The translations under genes were made by a program, and so were the position numbers. A stretch of DNA of 64,000 nt from Streptomyces lienomycini (GTDB lineage: Bacteria; Actinomycetota; Actinomycetes; Streptomycetales; Streptomycetaceae): positions 868,001 through 932,000 of the forward strand of contig NZ_CP116257.1 in assembly GCF_027947595.1 (NCBI RefSeq), in the 5' to 3' direction. Position 1 is the stretch's first letter. Each line of letters starts with the position of its first letter. The notes beneath the pieces are model-generated. The model had not been told where the DNA came from. It searched no databases and worked only from the letters and a program-made list of their open reading frames with translations. This document shows positions 28,227-40,971 of this stretch, one piece after another.

Positions 28227-29759
28227 ATGCCAGAAACCACTCACGTCTACGACTACGTCGTCATCGGCGGCGGCACGGCCGGCTCCGTGATCGCCTCCCG
28301 GCTCACCGAGAACCCGGACGTCACCGTCGCCGTCATCGAGGGCGGCCCCAGCGACGTCGGCCGCGACGACGTGCTGACCCTGCGCCGCTGGATGGGTCTG
28401 CTCGGCGGCGAACTGGACTACGACTACCCCACCACCGAGCAGCCGCGCGGCAACTCGCACATCCGGCACAGCCGCGCCCGCGTCCTCGGCGGCTGCTCCT
28501 CCCACAACACCCTCATCGCCTTCAAGCCGCTGCCGTCCGACTGGGACGAGTGGGAGGCCGCCGGCGCCAAGGGCTGGGGCGCGGTGCAGATGGAGGCGTA
28601 CTTCGCCCGGCTGAAGAACAACATCGTCCCGGTCGACGAGAAGGACCGGAACGCCATCGCCCGCGACTTCGTCGACTCCGCGCAGCAGACGCTGGAAGTT
28701 CCCCGCGTCGAGGGCTTCAACCAGAAGCCGTTCACCGAGGGCGTCGGGTTCTTCGACCTCGCCTACCACCCCGAGAACAACAAGCGGTCCTCGGCTTCGG
28801 TGGCGTACCTGCACCCCGTGATGGACGAGCGGGCCAACCTCACGCTGATGCTGGAGACCTGGGCGTACAAGCTCGAACTCGACGGCACCCGCGCCGAGGG
28901 CGTCCACGTCCGCACCAAGGACGGCGAGGAGGTTCTGGTCAGGGCCCGTAACGAGGTCGTGCTCTGCGCCGGTGCCGTGGACTCCCCGCGCCTGCTGCTG
29001 CACTCCGGCATCGGCCCCAGGGAGCAACTGGAAGCCCTCGGCATACCCGTGGCGCTCGACCTGCCCGGCGTCGGCGAGAACCTCCTCGACCACCCCGAGT
29101 CGGTGATCGTGTGGGAGACCAACGGGCCCATCCCGGACAACTCCGCGATGGACTCCGACGCCGGTCTGTTCGTGCGCCGCGACCCCGAACACGCGGGCCC
29201 CGACCTGATGTTCCACTTCTACCAGATCCCGTTCACGGACAACCCGGAACGACTGGGCTACGAGCGCCCCGAGTTCGGCGTCTCCATGACCCCGAACATC
29301 CCCAAGCCGAAGTCCCGCGGCCGCCTCCACCTCACCAGCGCCGACCCGTCCGTGAAGCCCGCCCTGGACTTCCGCTACTTCACCGACGAGGACGACTACG
29401 ACGGCCGCACCCTCGTCGACGGCATCCGCATCGCCCGCGAGATCGCCAAGTCCCAGCCGCTGGCGGGCTGGCTCAAGCGCGAGGTCTGCCCCGGCCCGGA
29501 CGTCACCGGCGACGAGGAGCTGAGCGAGTACGCCCGCAAGGTCGCCCACACCGTCTACCACCCGGCGGGCACCTGCAAGATGGGCGCCGCCACCGACGAA
29601 CAGGCCGTCGTCGACCCCGAGCTGCGCGTCCGCGGCCTGCGGGGCATCCGCGTCGCCGACGCCTCCGTCTTCCCGACCATGCCCGCCGTCAACCCGATGA
29701 TCGGCGTCCTCATGGTCGGCGAGCGCGCCGTCGAGCTGATCGGCGGTGACGCCCGATGA
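28227..29759 (+). CDS. GMC family oxidoreductase, choline oxidase-like
   Basis: A 510-residue flavoprotein. The FAD-binding [16 protein letters not shown] is near residues 10-25; the GMC signature includes [10 protein letters not shown] near 86-95, and the C-terminal catalytic region has [10 protein letters not shown] and [13 protein letters not shown]. The His next to the FAD-linkage site of choline oxidases is in the HSRARVLGG area. It would oxidise choline to betaine aldehyde and possibly on to betaine. ATG at 28227 has CTGGAG upstream. Its stop overlaps the ABC ATPase start (ATGA), so it is coupled to the importer genes. Choline specificity is inferred from neighbours. Confidence 0.87.
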   Translation: MPETTHVYDYVVIGGGTAGSVIASRLTENPDVTVAVIEGGPSDVGRDDVLTLRRWMGLLGGELDYDYPTTEQPRGNSHIRHSRARVLGGCSSHNTLIAFKPLPSDWDEWEAAGAKGWGAVQMEAYFARLKNNIVPVDEKDRNAIARDFVDSAQQTLEVPRVEGFNQKPFTEGVGFFDLAYHPENNKRSSASVAYLHPVMDERANLTLMLETWAYKLELDGTRAEGVHVRTKDGEEVLVRARNEVVLCAGAVDSPRLLLHSGIGPREQLEALGIPVALDLPGVGENLLDHPESVIVWETNGPIPDNSAMDSDAGLFVRRDPEHAGPDLMFHFYQIPFTDNPERLGYERPEFGVSMTPNIPKPKSRGRLHLTSADPSVKPALDFRYFTDEDDYDGRTLVDGIRIAREIAKSQPLAGWLKREVCPGPDVTGDEELSEYARKVAHTVYHPAGTCKMGAATDEQAVVDPELRVRGLRGIRVADASVFPTMPAVNPMIGVLMVGERAVELIGGDAR

Positions 29760-30907
29760 GCAGCACCGCCAAGGACACCGCCCCCGCCACCGACACCGTG
29801 GCCGAGCGTCCCCCGGTCTTCTCCGTCGACGGCCTGTGGAAGGTCTTCGGACCCAAGGCCGCCCGCGTCCCCGCCGACCCGGAACTCACCGCCCTGAGCC
29901 CCGCCGAGCTGCGCTCCCGCACCGGCTGCACCGCCGCCGTCGCCGACGTCTCCTTCGACGTGCGCAAGGGCGAGGTCTTCGTCGTCATGGGCCTGTCCGG
30001 CTCCGGCAAGTCCACCCTCGTACGCTGCCTGACCCGCCTCATCGAGCCGACGGCCGGGTCCATCGCCATCGACGGCGAGGACGTCCGCGCCATGGACAAG
30101 TCCCGGCTCCGGGCCCTGCGCCGGCACCGCGCCGCCATGGTCTTCCAGCACTTCGGCCTGCTTCCGCACCGCACCGTCCTGGACAACGTGGCCTACGGCC
30201 TGGAGGTCCAGGGCATGGGGCGTGCCGAACGCCGCGAGCGCGCCGCGGCCATCGTCGCCAAGGTCGGCCTGGAGGGCCTGGAGCAGCGCCGCCCCGGCCA
30301 GCTCTCCGGCGGCCAGCGCCAGCGCGTCGGCCTCGCCCGCGCCCTCGCCGTCGACCCCGAGGTCCTGCTCTTCGACGAGCCGTTCAGCGCGCTGGACCCG
30401 CTGATCCGGCGGGACATGCAGGAGGAGGTCGTCCGGCTGCACCGCGAGGAGGGCCGCACGATGGTCTTCATCACCCACGACCTCCAGGAGGCCCTGAAGC
30501 TCGGCGACCGCATCGCCCTGATGCGCGACGGCCGCGTCGTGCAGCTCGGCACCCCGGAGGAGATCGTCGGCTCGCCCGCCGACGACTACGTCCGCGAGTT
30601 CGTCCGCGACGTCCCGCGCGAGCAGGTCCTCACCGTGCGTACGGCGATGCGTCCCGCCACCTCCGCCGACGAGGCGGGCACCGGCCCGGCGGTCCGCCCC
30701 GGGGCCACGGTGTCCGAGGCCATCGAGGCCGTCGCGCGAGCCGGAACCTCCGCCCGCGTGATGGACGACGGCCGCTGCCTCGGCGTGGTCGACGCGGCCG
30801 ACCTGCTGTCGGTGGTGGCGGGCACGGCAACCGCGCCCGCCACGGCAACCGGCAAGCACCGTGAGCCGACCACCCCCGACGCGCCCACCACCGAGGAGCC
30901 GGTCTGA
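29756..30907 (+). CDS. Glycine betaine/proline ABC transporter ATP-binding protein
   Basis: A 383-residue ATPase of the ProV/OpuAA group. Walker A is GLSGSGKST, the signature [15 protein letters not shown], Walker [14 protein letters not shown], with the switch His in ITHD. Before Walker A it has the [15 protein letters not shown] insert typical of this group in actinobacteria. The C-terminal 100 residues form a CBS-like regulatory part ending in [14 protein letters not shown], followed by a Thr/Pro tail. Such parts gate uptake by ionic strength in other betaine importers. The stop and the permease start share one base (TGATG). Confidence 0.93.
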   Translation: MSSTAKDTAPATDTVAERPPVFSVDGLWKVFGPKAARVPADPELTALSPAELRSRTGCTAAVADVSFDVRKGEVFVVMGLSGSGKSTLVRCLTRLIEPTAGSIAIDGEDVRAMDKSRLRALRRHRAAMVFQHFGLLPHRTVLDNVAYGLEVQGMGRAERRERAAAIVAKVGLEGLEQRRPGQLSGGQRQRVGLARALAVDPEVLLFDEPFSALDPLIRRDMQEEVVRLHREEGRTMVFITHDLQEALKLGDRIALMRDGRVVQLGTPEEIVGSPADDYVREFVRDVPREQVLTVRTAMRPATSADEAGTGPAVRPGATVSEAIEAVARAGTSARVMDDGRCLGVVDAADLLSVVAGTATAPATATGKHREPTTPDAPTTEEPV

Positions 30908-32853
30908 TGGCGACGATCACGGCCACGGCCCGAAAGCCCGCCCCGCCGGGCATCCTCAGCCGCAGAGCCGTCCGCAAGCTCCTCGTCCTGGCCCTCGCGG
31001 CAGCGGTCCTCGCCCCGATAGCCGCCACCCAGTGGCCCGGCGCCACCTGGCCCACCGCCCTCACCGTCGACGTCTCCGAACCCCTCGGCAGGGCCAGCGA
31101 CTGGATCATCGACAACCGGGACAGCCACCCCCTGTTCCTCTACTTCTTCGGCCACGTCAGCAACGTCGTCGTCATCGCCGTACGCGCCGTCTACCTCGCC
31201 CTCCTCGCCGTCGGCTGGGCCGGGGTCACCGCGATCGGCGCCCTGGTCGCCTGGCGGGTGGCCGGGGTGAAGCTGGCGCTCGGCACCGCCGCCGCGTTCC
31301 TGGCCTGCGGCCTGCTCGGCATGTGGGTGCCGACGATGCAGACGCTCGCGCTCATGGTCGTCGCCGTCCTCGCGTCGGTCGCCGTGGGCGCCCTGCTGGG
31401 CCTGGCCGCGGGCCTGTCCGACCGGATGGACCGCGTCCTGCGCCCGGTGCTCGACACCATGCAGGTGCTGCCCGCCTTCGCCTACCTCCTCCCCGTCGTC
31501 CTGGTCTTCGGCATCGGCGTCCCCGCCGCCGTCCTGGCCACCGTCGTCTACGCCGCCCCGCCCATGGCCCGGCTCACCTCGCTGGGCCTGCGCGGCGCCG
31601 ACAGGGAGGTCCTGGAGGCCGTCGAGTCCCTCGGCACCACCGCACGCCAGCGCCTGCTGACCGCCCGCATCCCGCTGGCCCGCAAGGAACTCCTCCTCGG
31701 CGTCAACCAGACGATCATGATGGCGCTGTCCATGGCCGTCATCGCCTCCGTCATCGGCGCCGGCGGCCTCGGCGACCGCGTCTACCAGGCGCTCGCCTCG
31801 GTCGACGTCGGCGCGGCCCTCGCGGCCGGTATCCCGATCGTGCTGCTCGCCGTCGTCCTGGACCGCGTCACCGGCGCGGCGGGGGAGCGGCTCGGCGAGG
31901 CCGGGAAGTCCCCGGTGACCTGGCTGTACGCCCTCGTCGTCGCCGCGGCCGTCGCGCTCGCCGGACGCCTGGCCGGGTTCCTCGACTGGCCCGACGGGTG
32001 GGAGCTGAACATCGCCGAGCCCGTCAACCGGGCCGTCGACTGGATGACCGCCCACCTCTACTCCGGCGTCCCCGTCGTCGGCGGCACCGCCGACTGGGCC
32101 GCGCACTTCACCAGCTGGGTCCTCAACCCGCTGCGCGACGGCCTCCAGTGGCTGCCCTGGTGGTCCGTGCTCCTGATCGTCGCCACCCTGGCCTGGCTGA
32201 TCGGCACCTGGCGCACCGCGCTGACCGCCGTCCTCGCGATGGCCGCGATCGGCGTGCTCGGGGTGTGGAACCCGTCCCTGGACACGCTCTCCCAGGTGCT
32301 CGCCGCCGTCGCCGTGACCCTGGTCATCGGCTTCGCCGCCGGCATCGCCGCCGCCCGCGGCGACCGCTTCGAGCGCCTGCTGCGGCCCGTGCTCGACGTC
32401 TTCCAGACGATGCCGCAGTTCGTGTACCTGATCCCGGTCGTCGCCCTGTTCGGCGTGGGCCGCGCGCCCGCCGTGGCCGCCGCCGTCGTCTACGCCCTCC
32501 CGGCCGTCGTCCGCATCACCGCCCAGGGACTGCGCCAGGTCGACGCCGCCGCCATGGAGTCGGCGCGTTCGCTCGGCGCCACCAGCGGCCAGCAACTGCG
32601 CCAGGTCCAGCTGCCGCTGGCCCGCCGCTCCCTGCTCCTCGCCGTCAACCAGGGCGTCGTCCTGGTCCTCGCCGTCGTCATCATCGGCGGACTGGTCGGC
32701 GGCGGCGCGCTCGGCTACCAGGTCGTCTTCGGTCTCGCGCAGGGCGACCTGGCGACCGGCCTGGTCGCGGGCGCCGCGATCGTCTGCCTCGGCCTGATGC
32801 TCGACCGCGTCACCCAGCCCACCGAACGCCGTACGACGAAGAAGGGAGCCTGA
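30907..32853 (+). CDS. ABC transporter permease with two fused permease domains
   Basis: A 648-residue polytopic membrane protein. Two binding-protein-dependent permease units are joined in one chain: unit 1 at about 135-315 and unit 2 at about 460-640. Each has the coupling-helix region (ESLGTTARQRLLTARIPLARKE for unit 1, with a similar RSLGATSGQQLRQVQLPLA stretch in unit 2). OpuAB/ProW homologues more often have one unit and form a homodimer, so this chain could form the whole pore alone. ATG overlaps the ATPase stop. It would import glycine betaine, proline betaine or choline across the cytoplasmic membrane. Confidence 0.9.
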   Translation: MATITATARKPAPPGILSRRAVRKLLVLALAAAVLAPIAATQWPGATWPTALTVDVSEPLGRASDWIIDNRDSHPLFLYFFGHVSNVVVIAVRAVYLALLAVGWAGVTAIGALVAWRVAGVKLALGTAAAFLACGLLGMWVPTMQTLALMVVAVLASVAVGALLGLAAGLSDRMDRVLRPVLDTMQVLPAFAYLLPVVLVFGIGVPAAVLATVVYAAPPMARLTSLGLRGADREVLEAVESLGTTARQRLLTARIPLARKELLLGVNQTIMMALSMAVIASVIGAGGLGDRVYQALASVDVGAALAAGIPIVLLAVVLDRVTGAAGERLGEAGKSPVTWLYALVVAAAVALAGRLAGFLDWPDGWELNIAEPVNRAVDWMTAHLYSGVPVVGGTADWAAHFTSWVLNPLRDGLQWLPWWSVLLIVATLAWLIGTWRTALTAVLAMAAIGVLGVWNPSLDTLSQVLAAVAVTLVIGFAAGIAAARGDRFERLLRPVLDVFQTMPQFVYLIPVVALFGVGRAPAVAAAVVYALPAVVRITAQGLRQVDAAAMESARSLGATSGQQLRQVQLPLARRSLLLAVNQGVVLVLAVVIIGGLVGGGALGYQVVFGLAQGDLATGLVAGAAIVCLGLMLDRVTQPTERRTTKKGA

Positions 32854-32854
32854 C

Positions 32855-33817
32855 ATGCGACTGCGTACGCGTACGACCTCCGCGCTCGCGGGCGTGGCCG
32901 CGCTGACCCTGCTGACCGGCTGCGGCGCCGCCGACATGACGAAGCAGGCGTCCCCGTACGCCAACGCCCAGGGCGCCAAGACGGTCACCCTGTCCGTGCA
33001 GTCCTGGGTCGGCGCCCAGGCCAACGTGGCCGTCGCCCAGTACCTGCTGGAGCACGAGCTGGGCTACCGCGTCGACACCGTCCAGGTCGACGAGGTCCCC
33101 GCCTGGGACGCGCTCAGCCAGGGCCGCGTCGACGCCATCCTGGAGGACTGGGGCCACCCCGAGCAGGAACAGCGCTACGTCGAGGACAAGAAGACCATCG
33201 CCGCGGCCGGTGACCTCGGCGTCACCGGGCACATCGGCTGGTTCGTCCCGACGTACTTCGCGAAGAAGCACCCCGACGTCACCGACTGGAAGAACCTGAA
33301 CAAGTACGCCGACCTGCTGCGCACCGCCGAGAGCGGTGGCAAGGGCCAGCTCCTGGACGGCTCCCCGTCCTACGTCACCAACGACAAGGCCCTGGTGAAG
33401 AACCTGAACCTGGACTACCAGGTCGTCTTCGCCGGCTCCGAGGCCGCCCAGATCACCCAGATGCAGCAGTTCGCCAAGGAGGAGAAGCCCTTCCTCAGCT
33501 ACTGGTACACCCCCCAGTGGCTGATGGAGAAGGTCCCGATGACCGAGGTGAAGCTGCCGCCGTACGAGGAGGGCTGCGACGCCGACCCGGCGAAGGTCGA
33601 CTGCGCCTACCCGGTCACCCCGCTGCAGAAGTACCTCAACGCCGGCTTCGCGAAGGACGGCGGCAAGGCGGCTCGGTTCCTGAAGAACTTCACGTGGACG
33701 ACCGAGGACCAGAACCAGGTCTCCCTGATGATCGCCGAGCAGAAGCTGCGTCCCCAGGAGGCGGCGAAGAAGTGGGTGGACGGCCACGCGTCCGTCTGGA
33801 AGAAGTGGCTGCCCTGA
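32855..33817 (+). CDS. Glycine betaine-type substrate-binding lipoprotein
   Basis: A 320-residue lipoprotein with signal peptide and lipobox LLTGC near residues 19-23. The OpuAC-like fold is recognisable from SVQSWVGAQANVA, DAILEDWGHPEQ and the YWYTPQWLMEK stretch, whose Trp and Tyr residues would cage the quaternary amine. Two Cys (GCDAD and VDCAY) may form a disulfide. ATG follows AAGGGAGCC. It is the last gene of the betaine unit, and it converges on the next gene with only three bases between stops, leaving no room for a terminator. Confidence 0.9.
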   Translation: MRLRTRTTSALAGVAALTLLTGCGAADMTKQASPYANAQGAKTVTLSVQSWVGAQANVAVAQYLLEHELGYRVDTVQVDEVPAWDALSQGRVDAILEDWGHPEQEQRYVEDKKTIAAAGDLGVTGHIGWFVPTYFAKKHPDVTDWKNLNKYADLLRTAESGGKGQLLDGSPSYVTNDKALVKNLNLDYQVVFAGSEAAQITQMQQFAKEEKPFLSYWYTPQWLMEKVPMTEVKLPPYEEGCDADPAKVDCAYPVTPLQKYLNAGFAKDGGKAARFLKNFTWTTEDQNQVSLMIAEQKLRPQEAAKKWVDGHASVWKKWLP

Positions 33818-33820
33818 CCC

Positions 33821-34552
33821 TCACCGCCGCGGCCGGTGCGCGAGCCGTTCCGCCGTCTCCCGCACCGCACGCTCCGCCTGGCGCTGGAGACCCGGACCGA
33901 ACGTGATCCGGGTGGCCCCGAGTTCGCCGAGTGCGGCGGGCGAGGGGCCCTGGCCGGGACGCGCGAGCACGTTCACCGGCCCCTGGATCCCGGCCCGCAG
34001 CAGCGGCAGCACGGCGGCCGGGGCGGCGATCGGGTACACGCAGTCGGCGCCCGCGGCGACGTACGCCGCCGCCCGCTCGATCGCCGCTCCCGGATCGTCC
34101 ACCCCCCGGACGAACGTGTCGATCCGGGCGTTCAGGAACAGCCGGTCACCGGCCGCCTCCCGCACCCCGGCCAGCCACTCGGCGTGCTCCGCCGGGTCCC
34201 TGAGCCCCGCGGCGGTGGAGTCCTCCAGGTTGCAGCCCACGGCTCCCACCTCCAGCAGCCGCTCCACCAGCTCCTTCGGCGCCAGCCCGTACCCGCCCTC
34301 GACATCCGCCGACACGGGTACGTCCACGGCGCGCACGATCCGCGCGACGGCCGCGAACATCGCGTCGGCCGGCGTCGCCCCGTCCTCGTACCCGAGCGAG
34401 GCCGCGACCCCGGCGCTCGGCGTCGCCAGCGCCGGGAACCCGGCCGCCGCGAACACCCGGGCGCTCGCCGCGTCCCAGGGGCCCGGCAGGACGAGGGGAT
34501 CGTCCGGGACACGACCGTGGTGCAGGGCGCGGAACCGCTCGACGCCGGTCAC
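33821..34552 (-). CDS. Isocitrate lyase / PEP mutase family protein
   Basis: A 243-residue TIM-barrel enzyme. LVLPGPWDAASARVF near residues 20-34, then SADVEGGYG, the metal-site-like NLEDST, and LFLNARIDTF are all visible, matching the small 2-methylisocitrate lyase/PEP mutase subgroup. The KKCGH catalytic motif of true isocitrate lyases is absent, so the reaction is unknown (C-C or C-P lyase or hydrolase on an oxoacid). GTG at 34552 overlaps the stop of the upstream gene as GTGA; an adjacent GTG at 34555 is equally possible. It is the last gene of a three-gene overlapping leftward unit. Confidence 0.85.
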   Translation of the reverse strand: MTGVERFRALHHGRVPDDPLVLPGPWDAASARVFAAAGFPALATPSAGVAASLGYEDGATPADAMFAAVARIVRAVDVPVSADVEGGYGLAPKELVERLLEVGAVGCNLEDSTAAGLRDPAEHAEWLAGVREAAGDRLFLNARIDTFVRGVDDPGAAIERAAAYVAAGADCVYPIAAPAAVLPLLRAGIQGPVNVLARPGQGPSPAALGELGATRITFGPGLQRQAERAVRETAERLAHRPRR

Positions 34553-34995
34553 CACGCGGTGCCCCCCGCGGGGATCCGGCGGGTCACCATCAGCCGGTTC
34601 CAGCTGTTGATCGCCGCGATCAGCGCCAGCAGGTGCGCCAGCGCGTCGGCGTCGAAGTGCCGGGTGGCCTCCTCCCACACCGCGTCGGGCACGAAGCCCT
34701 CCGTCAGCACCGTCACCGCCTCGGTCAGCGCCAGCGCGGCCCGCACCCGGCCGTCGAAGACCTCGCCGGCCTCCTCCCAGGCGGCCAGCAGATCCAGCTG
34801 CCGCTCGCTCACGCCCTGCTCGCGCGCGATACCGAGGTGCATGTCCAGGCAGTAGGCGCAGTGGTTGAGCTGCGAGGCGCGGATCTGCACCAGCTCGGCC
34901 AGACCCGCGTCGCCGAGTCCCCGCTTGGCGGCGGCACCCACCGCCCGCAGCGCGGAGTGGACGCCGCCGTCCAGGAGCGTCGTACGTGTCCTCAC
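34549..34995 (-). CDS. Carboxymuconolactone decarboxylase family protein (AhpD-like), copy 2
   Basis: A 148-residue helical protein with the AhpD-type redox motif HCAYCLDMH near residues 45-53, where the CxxC Cys pair and following His act in thiol chemistry. AINSWNRL near the C-terminus is typical. GTG at 34995 overlaps the previous stop (GTGA), and its own stop overlaps the next start in the same manner. It is clearly paralogous to the gene upstream, sharing the central motif and C-terminal EAVTVLT and FVPDAV. It probably detoxifies peroxide or electrophiles; the substrate is unknown. Confidence 0.88.
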   Translation of the reverse strand: MRTRTTLLDGGVHSALRAVGAAAKRGLGDAGLAELVQIRASQLNHCAYCLDMHLGIAREQGVSERQLDLLAAWEEAGEVFDGRVRAALALTEAVTVLTEGFVPDAVWEEATRHFDADALAHLLALIAAINSWNRLMVTRRIPAGGTAW

Positions 34996-35510
34996 GCGTG
35001 CTGTCCCGGCGTGTAGTGGCCCGGCGTCAGCCGGCAGGTCACCCCGAAGCGGTTCCAGGCGTTGATCACCGTGATCGCGGCGATCAGCTGCGCCAGCTCG
35101 GGCTCGTCGAAGTACTCGGCCGCCCTCTCGTACACCGCGTCCGGCACGAAACCGTCGGTCAGCACGGTGACGGCCTCGGTCAGCTCGATCGCCGCCAGCT
35201 CCCGCTCCGTGTAGAAGTGCCGCGACTCCTCCCAGGCCGCGAGCTGCACGATCCGCTCCACGCTCTCCCCGGCCGCCAGCGCGTCCTTGGTGTGCATGTC
35301 CAGGCAGAAGGCGCAGTGGTTGAGCTGCGAGGCGCGGATCTTCACCAGCTCCCGCACCTTCGGGTCGAGGCCCTGCCCGGCGGCCTTCTCCAGGCGCAGC
35401 ATCGCCTTCCACACCTCGGGCGCGTGCTTGGCCCACTCCAGCCGGGGCGCGTGCTCGGCGGCGAAGGGCTCGGGGGCGGTGTTCTGCGCGGTCGTCGTGT
35501 CTGTGGTCAT
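34992..35510 (-). CDS. Carboxymuconolactone decarboxylase family protein (AhpD-like), copy 1
   Basis: A 172-residue AhpD-like protein. After a Thr-rich start come the KIRASQLNHC and AFCLDMHTKDA segments with the CxxC pair, then EAVTVLTDGFVPDAV and INAWNRF. ATG at 35510 is 47 bases from the start of the divergent MocR-type regulator gene, which therefore may control it. First gene of the three-gene leftward unit, with GTGA coupling to the next. It is 24 residues longer than its paralogue at the N-terminus. A peroxidase-like thiol function is inferred from the family. Confidence 0.88.
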   Translation of the reverse strand: MTTDTTTAQNTAPEPFAAEHAPRLEWAKHAPEVWKAMLRLEKAAGQGLDPKVRELVKIRASQLNHCAFCLDMHTKDALAAGESVERIVQLAAWEESRHFYTERELAAIELTEAVTVLTDGFVPDAVYERAAEYFDEPELAQLIAAITVINAWNRFGVTCRLTPGHYTPGQHA

Positions 35511-35557
35511 GCCACCGACCCTAGAAGGGATGCAGCCCAGGAGTATGGTCCATTCCC

Positions 35558-36945
35558 ATGGCGGAATCCTGGGCCACTTTCGGCGTCGACCTGCACCTGG
35601 ACCGGTCGGGCCCCGGCCTGCGCCGGGGTCTCACCGAGGCACTGCGCGAGGCCGTCCGCGGCGGCCGGCTGGCGCCCGGCACCCGGCTGCCCTCCTCCCG
35701 GTCGCTCGCCGCCGACCTGGGCGTGGCCCGCAACACGGTCGCCGAGGTCTACGCCGACCTGATCGCCGAGGGCTGGCTCGCCGCCCGCCAGGGCTCCGGG
35801 ACCCGGGTCGCCGACCGCACCCCCGCCACCCCCGAACGGCGCCGGGCCCCCACCCGCGCGAGCCGGCCCGCCCGGCCTACGACCTCGTCCCGGGCACGCC
35901 CGAACTCGCCTCCTTCCCCCGCGCCCAGTGGCTCCGGGCCGCCCGCCGCGCCCTGTCCGCCGCCCCCGACCAGGCACTCGGCTACGGCGACCCCCGCGGC
36001 CGCGTGGAACTGCGCACCGCCCTCGGCGCATACCTGTCCCGGGCCCGGGGCGTGCACGCCGACCCCGACCGGATCGTGGTGTGCGCCGGCTTCCTCGGCG
36101 GCCTCGGCGTCCTCGCCGAACTGCTGCGCCGCCGGGGCGGGGACACCGTCGCCGTCGAGTCCTACGGCCTGCCCCACCACCGCCGGCTCCTGCGGAACGC
36201 GGGCTGTGCCACGCCCCCGCTGCCCTTCGACGACCGCGGCACCCTCCCGCCCGACGGCCCGGCCGCCGCCGACGCCGTCCTGCTGACCCCCTCCCACCAG
36301 TTCCCGCTCGGCCTCCCGCTGCTCCCCGAGCGCCGGACCGCCCTGATCGACCGGGCCCGGCGCACCGGCGGCCTGGTCCTGGAGGACGACTACGACGGCG
36401 AGTTCCGCTACGACCGCCAGCCCGTCGGCGCCCTCCAGGGCCTGGACCCCGACCGCGTCGTCTACCTGGGCACCGCCAGCAAGTCCCTCGCCCCCGCCCT
36501 GCGCCTGGGCTGGCTGGTCCTGCCGCCCGCGCTCGTCGAGGAGGCCATGGACGTCATGGCGGGCCGCGTCCCCGGCGTCCTCGACCAGCTGACCCTCGCC
36601 GCGTTCCTGACCTCCGGCGACTACGACCGCCACGTCCGCTCCGCCCGCCTGCGCTACCGGCGCCGCCGCGACGCCCTGGTGGCCGCCCTCGCCGAACGGG
36701 CCCCCGGCGTCCGCGTCACCGGCATCGCCGCCGGACTCCACGCCGTCCTCGAACTGCCGCCCGGCACCGAGCGGCAGACCGTCCGCGCCGCCGCCTGGCA
36801 CGGGCTCGCGGTCCACGGCCTGTCCATGTTCCGGCACCCCGAAGCGTCCGTCCCCCCGCGGGACGCCCTCGTCGTCGGCTACGGCACCCCGCCCGACCAC
36901 GCCTGGGCGGGGGCCCTGGACGCCCTGTGCCGTGCGCTGCCGTAG
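35558..36945 (+). pseudogene. MocR-type PLP aminotransferase-like regulator, one frameshift
   Basis: ATG at 35558 opens a GntR winged-helix domain (LPSSRSLAADLGVARNTV near residues 48-65). Past about residue 100 the family sequence continues in another frame, from YDLVPGTPELASFP at about 35876 to the stop at 36945. The aminotransferase-fold part has VLEDDYDGEF and the PLP Lys in TASKSLAPALR. Length is one base short of 463 codons; one extra C in the C-rich run 35868-35874 gives a clean frame. MocR/PdxR proteins sense PLP or amino compounds and regulate divergent genes, here perhaps the AhpD-like unit. Probably an intact gene misread by one base. Confidence 0.8.
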
Positions 36946-37037
36946 GGACCGGCCGCGACGGGGACCGGGCACCGGGGACGGACTCTCCCGCATCCCGGAC
37001 ACTCCGGCACCGCACGCACCCACCCGGTACCCTGACC

Positions 37038-37120
37038 GCGGGCCGTGACTGGCGCGCTTGGGATGGGACGAACCATCGGGAAGCGGCCCGAAACACCAAG
37101 AGCCGTGCGCCTGGGCCGTC
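37038..37120 (+). ncRNA. ZMP/ZTP riboswitch (pfl motif) upstream of glyA
   Basis: The leader contains the characteristic ZTP-switch blocks in order: GGGCCGTGACTGGCG at 37040-37054, an internal helix around GGGATGGGACGAACCATCGG, GGGAAGCGGCCCG at 37078-37090, and the conserved CGCCTGGGC pseudoknot strand at 37108-37116. It lies 39 bases before the glyA start. The class is known to sense ZMP/ZTP, which accumulates when 10-formyl-tetrahydrofolate is short, and to switch on one-carbon genes. Assignment is from sequence pattern only. Confidence 0.88.
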
Positions 37121-37130
37121 CGTACTGTGA

Positions 37131-40220
<3,090 letters not shown>

Positions 40221-40224
40221 GCCC

Positions 40225-40244
40225 CGGCGGCGCCAAAGCCGCCG
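40225..40244 (+). terminator. Short GC-rich hairpin after trpS
   Basis: A 7-bp stem (40225-40231 with 40238-40244) and a six-base loop directly after the stop. It is weaker than the other terminators in this window. Confidence 0.4.
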
Positions 40245-40385
40245 CCCCCGCCGCCGTCCGTGCGCCCCCGGCATGCCGCCGTAGCGCTGCACATCACTCC
40301 GGTTGCGCCTGCCCCGGGCGCGGCGGTGGCCGTACAGTCGATATCCGGGTGTCCGACCGAAGGACACACAACGACAGGAGACGAA

Positions 40386-40964
40386 GTGGGGACCGTAACG
40401 ATCGGCGTGTCGATCGCGGTCCCGGAGCCTCACGGCAGCAAGCTCCAGCAGCTGCGCGCGGGCTTCGGCGACGCCGCTGCTCACGGCATCCCCACGCACG
40501 TCACCCTGCTGCCGCCGACCGAGGTCGACGGCGCCGTACTGCCCGCGGTCGAGGCGCACCTCGCGGAGGTGGCGGCGCGCGGCCGGCCCTTCCCGATGCG
40601 GTTGTGCGGCACCGGGACCTTCCGTCCGCTCTCGCCCGTCGTCTTCGTCCAGGTGGTCGAGGGCGCGGCGGCCTGCTCCTGGCTGCAGAAGCGGGTCCGC
40701 GACACCTCCGGCCCCGTGCCCCGCGAACTGCAGTTCCCGTACCACCCGCACGTCACCGTCGCGCACGGCATCGAGGAGGCGGCGATGGACCGCGCCTACG
40801 AGGAGCTGTCCGACTACGAGGCCCAGTGGCCCTGCACCGGCTTCGCGCTGTACGAGCAGGGCGCCGACGCCATCTGGCGCAAGCTGCGCGAGTTCCCCTT
40901 CGGCAGCGCCACGGTGCCCCCGCAGGCCGGACGCGTGGAGACCGGCTCCCTGCCGACGCGGTAG
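40386..40964 (+). CDS. 2'-5' RNA ligase family protein (2H phosphoesterase)
   Basis: A 192-residue protein with two His-x-Thr motifs, HVTLLPP near residue 38 and HVTVAHG near residue 121, the hallmark of 2H phosphoesterases. These act on cyclic phosphates or 2'-5' linkages in RNA or nucleotides. GTG at 40386 has an AGGAG site five bases upstream. It is a single-gene unit after trpS, converging on the DprE2-like gene with eight bases between stops. The substrate is not predictable. Confidence 0.88.
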   Translation: MGTVTIGVSIAVPEPHGSKLQQLRAGFGDAAAHGIPTHVTLLPPTEVDGAVLPAVEAHLAEVAARGRPFPMRLCGTGTFRPLSPVVFVQVVEGAAACSWLQKRVRDTSGPVPRELQFPYHPHVTVAHGIEEAAMDRAYEELSDYEAQWPCTGFALYEQGADAIWRKLREFPFGSATVPPQAGRVETGSLPTR

Positions 40965-40971
40965 CCGCGCC

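Noticed and set aside
30586..33024. 812-codon minus-strand frame opposite the permease gene
   Set aside because: Asp/Gly/Gln-rich repetitive translation with no family match; shadow of the permease gene.
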